Of a stretch of DNA of 46,351 nt, positions 27,797-36,365 are shown piece by piece. A program made the position numbers and the translations under genes. Below the pieces are notes generated by a model, which saw nothing but the letters and a program-made list of their open reading frames with translations, was not told where the DNA came from and did no database searches. Where the stretch lies: the NCBI GenBank assembly GCA_021850555.1, contig JAJZLX010000194.1:1-46351 (forward strand). The letters are read 5' to 3'. Position 1 is the first letter of the stretch. Every line of letters begins with the position of its first letter. Source of the stretch: Pseudomonadota bacterium. GTDB lineage: Bacteria; Pseudomonadota; Gammaproteobacteria; Steroidobacterales; Steroidobacteraceae.

Positions 27797-30022
27797 ATGA
27801 AGATCAAAGCATTCGTCTGCGTTGCGCTGCTGGTGGGCGGCACCGCGGCGGCCAAAACTGGCGTATTCCCGGCGGCTCCGGCAGCCGCGGGGTCACAGGG
27901 TCAATCTGCATCAACCGGGGCGGGCGGCGGCGATGCGGTAAACGGACAGCGCTCCCCGGGCGCGCAGCCGTTCTACGGCAAGCTCAGCGAAGTGATTGTG
28001 ACCGCCGAGAAGCGTACGACCAATCTGCAGCGCACGCCGATTGCCGCCACCGTCCTGACCGGTGCGCAACTCATGCACGCCGGAGTGATAAACGTCGATC
28101 AGCTGGAGACGGTCTCGCCGTCCGTCGTGGTCAACGACTTCGGCCAGGGCGCCGACTTCAACATCCGTGGCATCGGCGAGGGCGAGCACAATACCCAGAC
28201 CCAGCCCGGCGTCATCACCTATCGGGATGGCGTCGCGGACTTGAGCCTGATTCCCAACGAGCCCTACTATGATATCTCCAGCATCCAGGTGCTGCGCGGG
28301 CCACAGGGCACCTTCGCAGGCGAGAATGCGATCGGCGGCGCCGTCTACATCCGCGAAACGCCCCCTAATTTCAACGGAGTGAACGGCTATCTCGTGGGTC
28401 AGTACGGCAATTACAACGACACCATGCTGCAGGGAGCCGTCAACATCCCGCTGACCAAGACATTGGCGTCGCGGGTGGCTTTCTACGAGGAATATCGCAA
28501 CACATTTTTCCACATCACGGGTCCTTACAGCGGAGGAAACGGTACGCTGAAGGAGTCCGCGTTCCGCTACAGCCTGCTGTGGCAGCCGTCCCAGTCCCTG
28601 AGCGCGATCTGGCGGACCGACTACGCATACATCGACAGTGGCGGCTACCCCGCATCGCCGGCCACCGCCAAGACGCCTCTGTACGACATCAGCGCGAACG
28701 GTCCGCAACTCGCCATAAACGAGATCGTCCGCTCGACCCTGAACGTCAACTACAAAATGAGCGATGGGATAACTCTACGGTCCATCTCGGGCGTGCAATA
28801 CGGGCGCACGTCGTACAACGCGGACCTCGACGGCACCGCGCAGCTCAATTACGTCTTCAAGGATCAGGTTCCCGGTCTCCTTTACTCCCAGGAATTCGAC
28901 CTGATCTCGCCCGACACGGGATTTTTGACCTGGGTCGCCGGCGTGTACTACCAAGGACTCGATTACTACTACCCGATCAAGAGCGGGTTCTATATCGGCT
29001 ACCCGCCGGGCATCTTCGATGAATACATCAATGGGACGGTGCTCAACGACACGGCCGCGACGTTCGGGCAGCTGGGTTTTCACTTCAGTCATGGCGTGAA
29101 GTTCCAGCTCGGCGCAAGGTATTCGTACAACGACTCGACGAACCGCGTGCACGTCGTCATTCCGGAGTTTTTCTATGACCAGCCGGATCACCAGACGGAG
29201 CACGATGAGCGGGTGACCGGCAAGGCGGCCCTGAGCTGGACGGTCAATGGCGAAAACTATCTGTACGCGTTCGTCGCCACGGGCTATAAGCAAGGAGGGC
29301 TCAATACTCCAATAGGCACCCAGTTACAGGCGCCTTTCCGCGCGGAGTACGTCACGGACTACGAGCTCGGATGGAAGACGTCCGCGCTCAGTGATCGCCT
29401 GCGCATGCAGCTCGACGGCTACTACGACAGGTACCACAATTTCCAGGTGACCATCGCGGACCCGGTCCTGCCGACACAGTCCCTGGAGGTGAACAATCCC
29501 TCGCCAACGACCCTGTACGGCGTCGAGGCCTCGCTGCAGGCGGTTCTCGGCCACCTGTCGCTCGATGCCAATGCGGCCTTGAACCGCTCCATTCTAGGCA
29601 CGTTCTTCGCCAACGATCCGCGCATTCCCGGTGCGGCGGCATGTTTTCCGCTGAGCGGTCCGGCGAGTGTGAACTGCGTGAGCCTGGCCGGGCACCCGCA
29701 GACCTATGCACCGGAGCTGACCTACAATTTCGGCGGGCAGTATGTGTTCTACGTGCCGGGAGACAGCACTCTCACGATGCGGGCAAACTACTCGCACGTC
29801 GGCTCGCAATGGGCGACGCTGTTCGACAACGCGGCGCTCGGTGACTTCCTGGGGGCCCGCAACCTGCTGTCCGCGCAGTTGGCGTACGGGCACGGCAAAT
29901 GGACGTTCACCGCGTATGGCACGAACTTGATGAATCAGCACTACGTCAGTGCGATGATGTCCCAACTGCGCTACGCCGGCCTTCCGCGTCAGTATGGCAT
30001 CCGGGTCATGTGGGTTTTCTAG
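27797..30022 (+). CDS. TonB-dependent outer-membrane receptor
   Basis: A 741-residue receptor that uses TonB-ExbBD energy to import a bulky substrate across the outer membrane. A signal peptide (MKIKAFVCVALLVGGTAAA) is followed by the TonB box-like strand EVIVTAEKRTTNLQRTPIAA and the plug domain (NIRGIGEGEHNT, IQVLRGPQGTFAGENAIGGA). The long beta-barrel ends YGIRVMWVF with the C-terminal aromatic residue recognised by the BAM machinery. The ATG at 27797 is preceded by a run of G residues (GGGGGGGG) as ribosome-binding site. No N-terminal signalling domain is present, so it is not a FecA-type transducer. Followed closely by the AlkK-like ligase and the third esterase; the probable substrate is an acylated glycoside. 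Confidence 0.95.
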   Translation: MKIKAFVCVALLVGGTAAAKTGVFPAAPAAAGSQGQSASTGAGGGDAVNGQRSPGAQPFYGKLSEVIVTAEKRTTNLQRTPIAATVLTGAQLMHAGVINVDQLETVSPSVVVNDFGQGADFNIRGIGEGEHNTQTQPGVITYRDGVADLSLIPNEPYYDISSIQVLRGPQGTFAGENAIGGAVYIRETPPNFNGVNGYLVGQYGNYNDTMLQGAVNIPLTKTLASRVAFYEEYRNTFFHITGPYSGGNGTLKESAFRYSLLWQPSQSLSAIWRTDYAYIDSGGYPASPATAKTPLYDISANGPQLAINEIVRSTLNVNYKMSDGITLRSISGVQYGRTSYNADLDGTAQLNYVFKDQVPGLLYSQEFDLISPDTGFLTWVAGVYYQGLDYYYPIKSGFYIGYPPGIFDEYINGTVLNDTAATFGQLGFHFSHGVKFQLGARYSYNDSTNRVHVVIPEFFYDQPDHQTEHDERVTGKAALSWTVNGENYLYAFVATGYKQGGLNTPIGTQLQAPFRAEYVTDYELGWKTSALSDRLRMQLDGYYDRYHNFQVTIADPVLPTQSLEVNNPSPTTLYGVEASLQAVLGHLSLDANAALNRSILGTFFANDPRIPGAAACFPLSGPASVNCVSLAGHPQTYAPELTYNFGGQYVFYVPGDSTLTMRANYSHVGSQWATLFDNAALGDFLGARNLLSAQLAYGHGKWTFTAYGTNLMNQHYVSAMMSQLRYAGLPRQYGIRVMWVF

Positions 30023-30060
30023 GCGTGCCGGTGCAAGGCGCGGCAGGGTGAGGCGGTCGG

Positions 30061-31680
30061 ATGGTGCAACGAGTCGCTCATAGGGAAGGCATGGCCGGAA
30101 CGATGCAACGCTATGCGCTCACGGTCGATAAGTTTCTCGATCACGCCGCGAAGTGGCACGGAAAATCGGCGGTGGCGTCTGCTACGACAGGGACTGAGGT
30201 AGACCGGATCACCTATCAGGAGCTGCGCGCGCGTTGCGGGCTGGCATCCGGTGCGCTGCTCGACCTGGGGCTGGCGCCGGGCGATCGGATCGCGACGCTG
30301 GCCTGGAACACCCAGGATCATCTGACGTCGTACTATGGTGCAATGGGCGTGGGACTGGTGTGCCACACGCTCAATCCGCGGCTGAGCGTCGCGCACCTGG
30401 CCGAGATGGTCAATGAGGCGCAGGACCGGTGGATCGTGGTGGGCGCGGGGCTTCAGTCGCTGGCGCGGCAATTGCTGGCGCGCTGCCCCAGTCTCGAGAC
30501 CATGATTCTGCTCGATCGGCAGGTGGCGGAGGAAGGCATCGCGGAGCGGGTGCGCCACTGGAGCTTCGAGGAGCTGTTGCGGCTATTCGGGCGCGCCGCG
30601 GCTTGGGGCGGGTTCGAAGAAGATGCCGCCGCGGGACTCTGCTACACCTCCGGTACGGTAGGCAACCCGCGGGGCGTGCTCTACACACACCGTTCGAATT
30701 ATCTGCACACGGTGCGGGCGCTGCAGGCCGATGCGATGGCGCTCACGGCGCGGGACACGGTACTGGTGGCGGTGCCGATGTTCCACGCCAATGGATGGGG
30801 GCTGCCGTTCGCGGGCCCGGCGGTCGGCGCGAACATGGTGCTGCCCGGTCGAAGCACCGATCCAGGACACCTGCACTCGCTCATCGTCAATGAGCGGGTG
30901 ACGGTTGCGGCTGCGGTCCAGACGGTGTGGCTGGGACTCGTGGAGTACCTCGAGAGCATGGGCGGGGAGCTCCCCACGCTCCAACGCGTCATCATCGGTG
31001 GATCGCATTGCCCGGAGGCGCTGCTGCGGCGCATCGAGGATCGGCTCGACGTGCGCGTGCAGACCAGTTGGGGCATGACCGAGCTGTCGCCGCTCGGCAC
31101 GATCGAGCCTCCATCCGTCCCCCCTGGCGCGGGCCCGCGCGCATCGGGCCGGCCTCCCATGGGGCTCGATCTGAAACTTGTGGACGCCGAGGGCGTGGCG
31201 CTCCCGCAGCAGCGCATGGTCGTGGGCCGGCTGATGGTCAAGGGCGCGAGCGTCGCGGAACGCTACTTCAACAGTCCGGAGCCGGTGTCGGACGCAGAAG
31301 GCTACTTCGATACCGGCGATCTTGGCTTGATCGACGAGGCGGGTAACCTGACGATCGCAGGTCGGGCCAAGGATCTGATCAAGTCCGGCGGCGAGTGGAT
31401 CAATCCGCGGGAAATCGAAGATCTCATCGGTGCGCTGCCTGAGGTGGCTCTGGTCGCAGTCATCGGCCGGGCGCATCGCAAGTGGGGAGAACGGCCGATT
31501 CTCATCGTCGAGCCTCGCAAGGACCAAGCGATCGGGCAGGAATCGCTGCTGGAGGCCCTGCGCGGCAAGGTGCCGGATTGGTGGTTGCCGGACCAGGTCG
31601 TGCTCATCGAGCGAATGCCGCTGGCGGCGACCGGGAAAATCGACAAGAGGCGCTTGCGCGCCGATTTCGGCGACGGCTAG
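30061..31680 (+). CDS. AlkK-like medium-chain fatty acyl-CoA ligase
   Basis: A 539-residue ANL-superfamily enzyme that activates a carboxylic acid via acyl-AMP and transfers it to CoA. Motifs are the P-loop LCYTSGTVGNPRGVLYTHR (residues about 193-211; the usual lysine is arginine), SWGMTELSPLGT, YFDTGDLG, RAKDLIKSGGEWINPREIED and the C-terminal catalytic lysine in ATGKIDKRRL (Lys526). Segments such as VCHTLNPRL, VPMFHANGWG and KSGGEWI closely follow Pseudomonas AlkK, which prefers medium-chain acids. It starts 38 bases after the TonB receptor and precedes an esterase by 69 bases, so it likely activates acids freed by the esterases. ATGs at 30091 and 30103 are alternative starts. Confidence 0.92.
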   Translation: MVQRVAHREGMAGTMQRYALTVDKFLDHAAKWHGKSAVASATTGTEVDRITYQELRARCGLASGALLDLGLAPGDRIATLAWNTQDHLTSYYGAMGVGLVCHTLNPRLSVAHLAEMVNEAQDRWIVVGAGLQSLARQLLARCPSLETMILLDRQVAEEGIAERVRHWSFEELLRLFGRAAAWGGFEEDAAAGLCYTSGTVGNPRGVLYTHRSNYLHTVRALQADAMALTARDTVLVAVPMFHANGWGLPFAGPAVGANMVLPGRSTDPGHLHSLIVNERVTVAAAVQTVWLGLVEYLESMGGELPTLQRVIIGGSHCPEALLRRIEDRLDVRVQTSWGMTELSPLGTIEPPSVPPGAGPRASGRPPMGLDLKLVDAEGVALPQQRMVVGRLMVKGASVAERYFNSPEPVSDAEGYFDTGDLGLIDEAGNLTIAGRAKDLIKSGGEWINPREIEDLIGALPEVALVAVIGRAHRKWGERPILIVEPRKDQAIGQESLLEALRGKVPDWWLPDQVVLIERMPLAATGKIDKRRLRADFGDG

Positions 31681-31749
31681 AGCGAAAGGCGAGGCGGCGG
31701 CCGATGAGTCTTTCGAGCACCAGGGTACCGCTGACGATGAGTGCCGGTG

Positions 31750-33369
31750 ATGTGCTCGCGCACCGACGGGTCGCCTGAGCCGGCCGAGGGCGGAGGCGCC
31801 ATCGTGCGCACTGCGCGCGGCGCGCTTGCCGGAGTGGATGCGGGTGGCGGCGTCGCCGCCTTCAGAGGCATTCGATACGCCGAGCCACCGCTCGGCGAGA
31901 GACGCTGGAGGCCGCCGGTGGCGGCGGCTGCCTGGGGCGGATTGCGATCCGCCGCGCGCTTCGGGCCGGCATGCGTGCAGGTCCGCGTGTCTCCCGGGAG
32001 CATCTACGAGCAGTACCCGCCGCAATCGAGCGAGGACTGCCTGTTCCTGAATGTGTGGTGTCCGTGGAATGCAGCCCGCTCCCCCGTCATGGTCTGGCTG
32101 CATGGCGGTTCGCTGCGCATGGGGGATGCGGCAAGCGCCATGTACGATGGCGCCGCGCTCGCCCGCAAGGGTGTCCTGGTCGTCACGGTGAACTATCGGC
32201 TGGGTGTCCTCGGTTACCTTGCTCATCCCCAGCTAAGCGCGGAGTCGCCGCACGCGGCATCCGGCAACTATGGGCTGCTCGACCAGATCGAGGCGTTGCG
32301 CTGGGTGCGAGAGCACATCGCGGCCTTTGGCGGCGATCCAGGCAACGTGACCGTGTTTGGCGAGTCGGCGGGCGCTCTCAGCGCAATCCTGCTGATGAGC
32401 AGTCCGCTCGCCCGCGGACTGTTCCACAAGATGATTCTGCAAAGCGGTTCCCTGGTGTCGGGCGCCGAGCTCAGGCGATCGAGCTTCGGGCAGCCCTCGG
32501 CCGAATCCACCGGGGAACGCCTGGCGCGCGAGCTGGGCGCCGAGGATGTCGCTGCATTGCGTGCGATGGACGCGGGAGAGTTGGTCGGTAGGGCGGCGGC
32601 CGCCGGGTTCAACCCGCGGCCGGCCGTCGATGGATGGGTTTTGCCGCGGCAGATCGTCGAGGTCTTCGACCGCGGCGAGCAGGCGCCGGTACCGGTGATC
32701 GTCGGCTTCAACGAGGGCGAATTCCGATCGATGCGCGCTCTGCTGCCGCCGCTGCCGGCGGACGCAGCGCAATACGAGGCGCGCGTGCGCAGCATTTACG
32801 GGAATCTGGCCCCGCGATACCTCGGTCACTATCCCGCGACGAACATCGAGGAGAGCGCGCTCGCGGCGGCGCGCGATGCCTTCTTCGGCTGGAGCGCCGA
32901 ACGGCTCGCGAGGTCGCAGGCGCAGGCCGGGCAGCCGGCTTATCTGTACTTTTTCGCGCATCAATATCCGCGGCAGCAGGCGCTGCACCTCGAGGCATTC
33001 CACGGCAGCGAGCTGCCGTACGAATTCGGACGCATCGGCGCGCCCGACGGCTGGCCCGAGCGCTGGCCGCGCCCGCCCGACGACGCGCGCGAGCGGGCGC
33101 TGAGCGAGGCGATCATGACCTACTTCACGAGCTTTGCCCGGGACGGTGCGCCGACCGCAAATGGCGCGCCGACATGGCGGCCGTATGGGGCCAATCGTGA
33201 GTACCTGGATATTCGTGACACACCGCGCGCCTCCCGCGGGCTCATGCCCGGAGTGTTCGAGCTGCACGAGGAGGTAATCGCCCGCCGCAGGGCTGCCGGC
33301 ACACAGCCCTGGTACGTCAACATCGGTCTCGCCTCACCGGCAGTGCCGGGCACCGCTCGAGATGAATGA
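31750..33369 (+). CDS. Type-B carboxylesterase, paralogue of the one at 18148
   Basis: A 539-residue carboxylesterase with the same layout as the enzyme at 18148: FRGIRYAEPPLG, SEDCLFLNVW, WLHGGSLRMG, VFGESAGAL (Ser206) and FHGSELPYEFG, all without signal peptide. The start is uncertain: ATG 31750 gives co-linearity with the paralogue, and GTG 31741 would add three residues. It is third in the receptor-ligase-esterase series. Two related cytoplasmic-looking esterases plus one secreted esterase in one island suggest successive removal of several ester groups, or different acyl positions. That division of labour is inference. Confidence 0.93.
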   Translation: MCSRTDGSPEPAEGGGAIVRTARGALAGVDAGGGVAAFRGIRYAEPPLGERRWRPPVAAAAWGGLRSAARFGPACVQVRVSPGSIYEQYPPQSSEDCLFLNVWCPWNAARSPVMVWLHGGSLRMGDAASAMYDGAALARKGVLVVTVNYRLGVLGYLAHPQLSAESPHAASGNYGLLDQIEALRWVREHIAAFGGDPGNVTVFGESAGALSAILLMSSPLARGLFHKMILQSGSLVSGAELRRSSFGQPSAESTGERLARELGAEDVAALRAMDAGELVGRAAAAGFNPRPAVDGWVLPRQIVEVFDRGEQAPVPVIVGFNEGEFRSMRALLPPLPADAAQYEARVRSIYGNLAPRYLGHYPATNIEESALAAARDAFFGWSAERLARSQAQAGQPAYLYFFAHQYPRQQALHLEAFHGSELPYEFGRIGAPDGWPERWPRPPDDARERALSEAIMTYFTSFARDGAPTANGAPTWRPYGANREYLDIRDTPRASRGLMPGVFELHEEVIARRRAAGTQPWYVNIGLASPAVPGTARDE

Positions 33370-33522
33370 AGCTCTCCGACGCTCCCGTGCGTCGGCACGC
33401 GCGAACCGCCCCTGAGCGCCGTCATCAAGTCATAACAGCGCGTCTTGCCGGTACGCCGCGACCTGTCAATTCCGCGCACAGACTGCTAATCTGGCAAACC
33501 TCGGGACAGCGGCAGGCGTGTC

Positions 33523-34152
33523 ATGGGCTTGAAGGTTGTGGGCACGGGCCTGGGGCGTACCGGCACCAAATCGATGCAGACAGCCCTGGGGATGCTGGGA
33601 TTCGGTCCTTGCCACCACATGATCGAGGTGTTCCGGCGCCCCGAGAGCATGCAGCTGTGGATCGACGCCAGCGAAGGGCGCCCGGATTGGGATGCCATAT
33701 TCAGGAACTACAACTCAGCGGTGGACTACCCCAGCGCCGCCTACTGGCGCGACCTCACCAGTCACTATCCGCACGCCAAGGTGCTGCACACGGTGCGCAA
33801 CGCGGACGATTGGTTCGAGTCCGTCCAGGCGACCATTCTGGCGCCCGGTAGCATCTTGCGCCGCGAGGGAGGGGACGTGCAGGCGCGGTTCTTCGCCAGT
33901 ATCAGGCGCCGAATGCCCCCGCAGCCGGACGACCGCTCTGTGATGACCAACTTTTTCCGGTTCCACACCGAGGCCGTAACGGCCGTCATCCCGCCGGAGC
34001 GGCTGCTCGTCTATCAGATGGGCGAGGGCTGGGAGCGGCTGTGCAAGTTCCTGGGCGTGCCGGTGCCCGCAGCGACTTTTCCATCCGAAAACTCGCGGGC
34101 CGAGTTCATAGGCCGGGCGCTTCCCCCGCAGGCCGGTCCGACATCCCACTGA
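33523..34152 (+). CDS. Sulfotransferase-family P-loop protein
   Basis: A 209-residue protein resembling the small sulfotransferase family found in bacteria and fungi (Sulfotransfer_4 type). The 5'-phosphosulfate-binding P-loop is KVVGTGLGRTGTKSMQTAL (residues about 4-22), and a second region VLHTVRNADDWFESV matches the 3'-phosphate-binding segment (xVRxxxDWxxS). The acceptor substrate is unknown. It follows the third esterase by 153 bases, so it may or may not belong to the island. Its stop codon is one base from that of the convergent regulator gene. An extended -10-like TGCTAATCT lies at 33484-33492, suggesting its own promoter. Confidence 0.82.
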   Translation: MGLKVVGTGLGRTGTKSMQTALGMLGFGPCHHMIEVFRRPESMQLWIDASEGRPDWDAIFRNYNSAVDYPSAAYWRDLTSHYPHAKVLHTVRNADDWFESVQATILAPGSILRREGGDVQARFFASIRRRMPPQPDDRSVMTNFFRFHTEAVTAVIPPERLLVYQMGEGWERLCKFLGVPVPAATFPSENSRAEFIGRALPPQAGPTSH

Positions 34153-34153
34153 A

Positions 34154-36253
34154 TCACCGCCAGGTGCGCACTTCGACCATGATCCGATCGGACAGATCGT
34201 CGTCGTGATCCGGGACGATGAGCAGCAGGTGCTCACCATCGGGCGATACACCGCACAAGAGGACACCTGGTATCGAGAACAGCTTGCGCGGTTCGCCGAT
34301 CACGGGCGGCGTGGACAGATGGACGGCCACAGCCCACACGCTGTTTCTCTTCTGGTAATACAGAGTTCTTCCATCGGGAGCCCAAAGGGGATCTTCACCG
34401 CTGCCGATGGAAATGGGCCAGGCGGGGCCCGGGCCGGGAAAGGGACGCAGGAATACCTGGTAGTCTCCCGGAAATCTACCGGAGACGTCCGAGAGATACG
34501 CAATCCAACGGCCATTCGGTGAAAATTGCGCGTCGTCCTGGTTGCCGGACGCGTGCATTAGGCTGCTCGCTCGTCGTCGGCCGCCGAGCGGCAGGATGCC
34601 CAGTTTGACCTCCAGATCGGCAGTGGTGAACGTGAATGCCAGCCGGCTCCCGTGCGGAGAATAGGAATCCGGCCAGCGCGGTTGCGCACCCGAGTTGAGC
34701 AGTTGCGCCGCCCCGCTGCCGTCCGAGCGCCGGCGCCAGATCGACATCTGGCCGCGTACCGTGGATGCGTAGGTTACCCATCGTCCGTCCGGCGACCATA
34801 TGGGTCCGGAATTGAGTCCACGGGTGGTGAGACGGACCAGCGAGCCGTGCGCCAGATTGCCGATCCAGACGTCGTGGCTATCCGTGCCGTAAATGGTAAC
34901 CGCCGCCCACTTGCCGTCGCTCGACAGCGCGGCATCGCCATAAGCCCGCGGCGGCAGGCCGGACGGCGCTAATTGTCCTTGCGCATTGGCCCAGTCGATG
35001 TGAGCATCGTAAGGCCGGCCGCTGCCGGCGAACGACACCCGTGAGCCGTTTGCGGCAACCGCTATCTGGGCAATCCCGGTGAACCTGTTCACCGCGACGC
35101 GCGCATCCGTGGATAGCGGCGCGCCCCGGATGGCTCCCGTGGAGGCATCGAACGGCAGCGTAGCGACGCCGCTTTCCTCTGCGACCACCAGTCGGCCCGG
35201 CAGATACTGCGGGTCGCTGGCGCCATGGTAAATAATGCGGTAAGCGCGTGCGCCCGCGCGCAAAAGAGCGAGCTGCGCGTGATTGAGCACGCTTTTCCAT
35301 ACCGTGAACACGATCGAGCCGTCTGGCAGATACTCCGGCCACCAGTGACCGACTTCTCCCCTGCTGGCATTCACGTGCGTCAGCGGAGTGGGAGTTCCGC
35401 CGCCCGCGGAAATACTCCACAAACCACTGTCGCTGCCGAATACGATCCTGCCGTCCGGGCCCCAGCTCGCGCCCTCGCAACCGCTGAGCGGCGTTAAGCT
35501 GATGGGGGCGCCGCTGCCGGGCTGCACGATTTTCAGCTCGTCGTCGGCACAAAATCCCAACCACTTGCCGTCCGGGGAAAAGAACGGTGCTCTGGCGCCT
35601 TGGCTGCCGGCGACCAGAACCGGGCTCGGTTGATCGAGCTTGCGCAAATATAGAAATGTGGTGTCGCCATGGCGAGCCACGAAGGCAAATCGGGATCCGT
35701 CGCGCGTCATGGCCAGAACCGGTGTGTCAAGATCCGTCATGACCGTGTCCGGGGGCGACCTCACCACGAAGCGCAGGAGTCGGCCAGGCTGCGGCGATCC
35801 GGGCCGGGGTCGCCGCCACCAGGCCGGAACAGTCAGCGCGACCGCGATCAATGTGGCGGCGACGGTCGCAACGATGGCCCGGCGGTATGGAAATCCCCGA
35901 GCGGGTGTCACGCGCACATGTGCCGATGCCGCATCGTTGTCCACCTCCTCGTCATTGAGGGTCGCCACGAATCGATATCCGCGCCGATGGATGGTCTGGA
36001 TATAGACCGGCTGCCTGGGGTCATCGCCCAGTGTCTGCCGCAGCGAACTGATGGCTTCCTTGAGCGAGGATTCCTCGACGACCACGCCTTTCCACACCGC
36101 ATCCAGCAGCTCCTGCTTGCCCACCACCTGGCCGCTGCGCCGGACGAGCAGCGTGAGAACGCCCAACGCGCGCGGAGGCAACGGCACTTCCCTGCCGTCC
36201 CTGTAGAGCAGGCCATTATCGATATCGAAGCGGAACGATCCAAAGCGGACCAT
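34154..36253 (-). CDS. CadC/ToxR-like membrane regulator with C-terminal WD40-like beta-propeller
   Basis: A 699-residue one-component membrane regulator. Residues 1-100 form an OmpR-type winged helix (FGSFRFDIDNGLLYRDGREV, then PLPPRALGVLTLLVRRSG, then SLKEAISSLRQTLGDD and IQTIHRRGYRFVA). A single transmembrane helix (about 125-146, AIVATVAATLIAVALTVPAW) follows, and then a periplasmic propeller of TolB/PD40-type repeats such as FSPDGKWLGF, WSPDGRWVTY, FSPNGRWIAY and WAPDGRTLYY. The propeller probably senses a ligand or envelope state. ATG 36253 begins directly before the winged helix; a TTG at 36307 would add 18 residues. It is divergent from the DUF5916 barrel gene across a 112-base region with phased direct repeats, so it likely controls that gene. 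Confidence 0.88.
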   Translation of the reverse strand: MVRFGSFRFDIDNGLLYRDGREVPLPPRALGVLTLLVRRSGQVVGKQELLDAVWKGVVVEESSLKEAISSLRQTLGDDPRQPVYIQTIHRRGYRFVATLNDEEVDNDAASAHVRVTPARGFPYRRAIVATVAATLIAVALTVPAWWRRPRPGSPQPGRLLRFVVRSPPDTVMTDLDTPVLAMTRDGSRFAFVARHGDTTFLYLRKLDQPSPVLVAGSQGARAPFFSPDGKWLGFCADDELKIVQPGSGAPISLTPLSGCEGASWGPDGRIVFGSDSGLWSISAGGGTPTPLTHVNASRGEVGHWWPEYLPDGSIVFTVWKSVLNHAQLALLRAGARAYRIIYHGASDPQYLPGRLVVAEESGVATLPFDASTGAIRGAPLSTDARVAVNRFTGIAQIAVAANGSRVSFAGSGRPYDAHIDWANAQGQLAPSGLPPRAYGDAALSSDGKWAAVTIYGTDSHDVWIGNLAHGSLVRLTTRGLNSGPIWSPDGRWVTYASTVRGQMSIWRRRSDGSGAAQLLNSGAQPRWPDSYSPHGSRLAFTFTTADLEVKLGILPLGGRRRASSLMHASGNQDDAQFSPNGRWIAYLSDVSGRFPGDYQVFLRPFPGPGPAWPISIGSGEDPLWAPDGRTLYYQKRNSVWAVAVHLSTPPVIGEPRKLFSIPGVLLCGVSPDGEHLLLIVPDHDDDLSDRIMVEVRTWR

Positions 36254-36321
36254 ACGGGAATGAGCTTGGGCACCCGGTCCCGTGTGCGGGATGGCGAAGC
36301 AATTCAATGGTAGAGGATGAA

Positions 36322-36338
36322 TTTACCAGAGTTTTACC
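36322..36338. promoter_or_regulatory. Phased direct repeats, candidate binding site for the CadC-like regulator
   Basis: Two identical TTTACC hexamers (36322-36327 and 36333-36338) lie 11 bases apart start to start, about one helical turn, in the 112-base divergent region between the regulator and the DUF5916 gene. Tandem half-sites of this spacing are characteristic of OmpR-type winged-helix proteins. Whether this protein binds here is inference. Confidence 0.5.
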
Positions 36339-36365
36339 GCAATTTTATTGTTTCTTGACCGCGCC

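Noticed and set aside
27541..27855. 104-codon minus-strand frame in the TonB receptor control region
   Set aside because: It runs through the shared 53-bp element and the receptor signal-peptide region, and has no start signal or similarity.
30583..32226. 547-codon minus-strand frame
   Set aside because: Opposite the AlkK-like ligase and esterase genes, with no recognisable motif and arginine/histidine-rich composition typical of a shadow frame.
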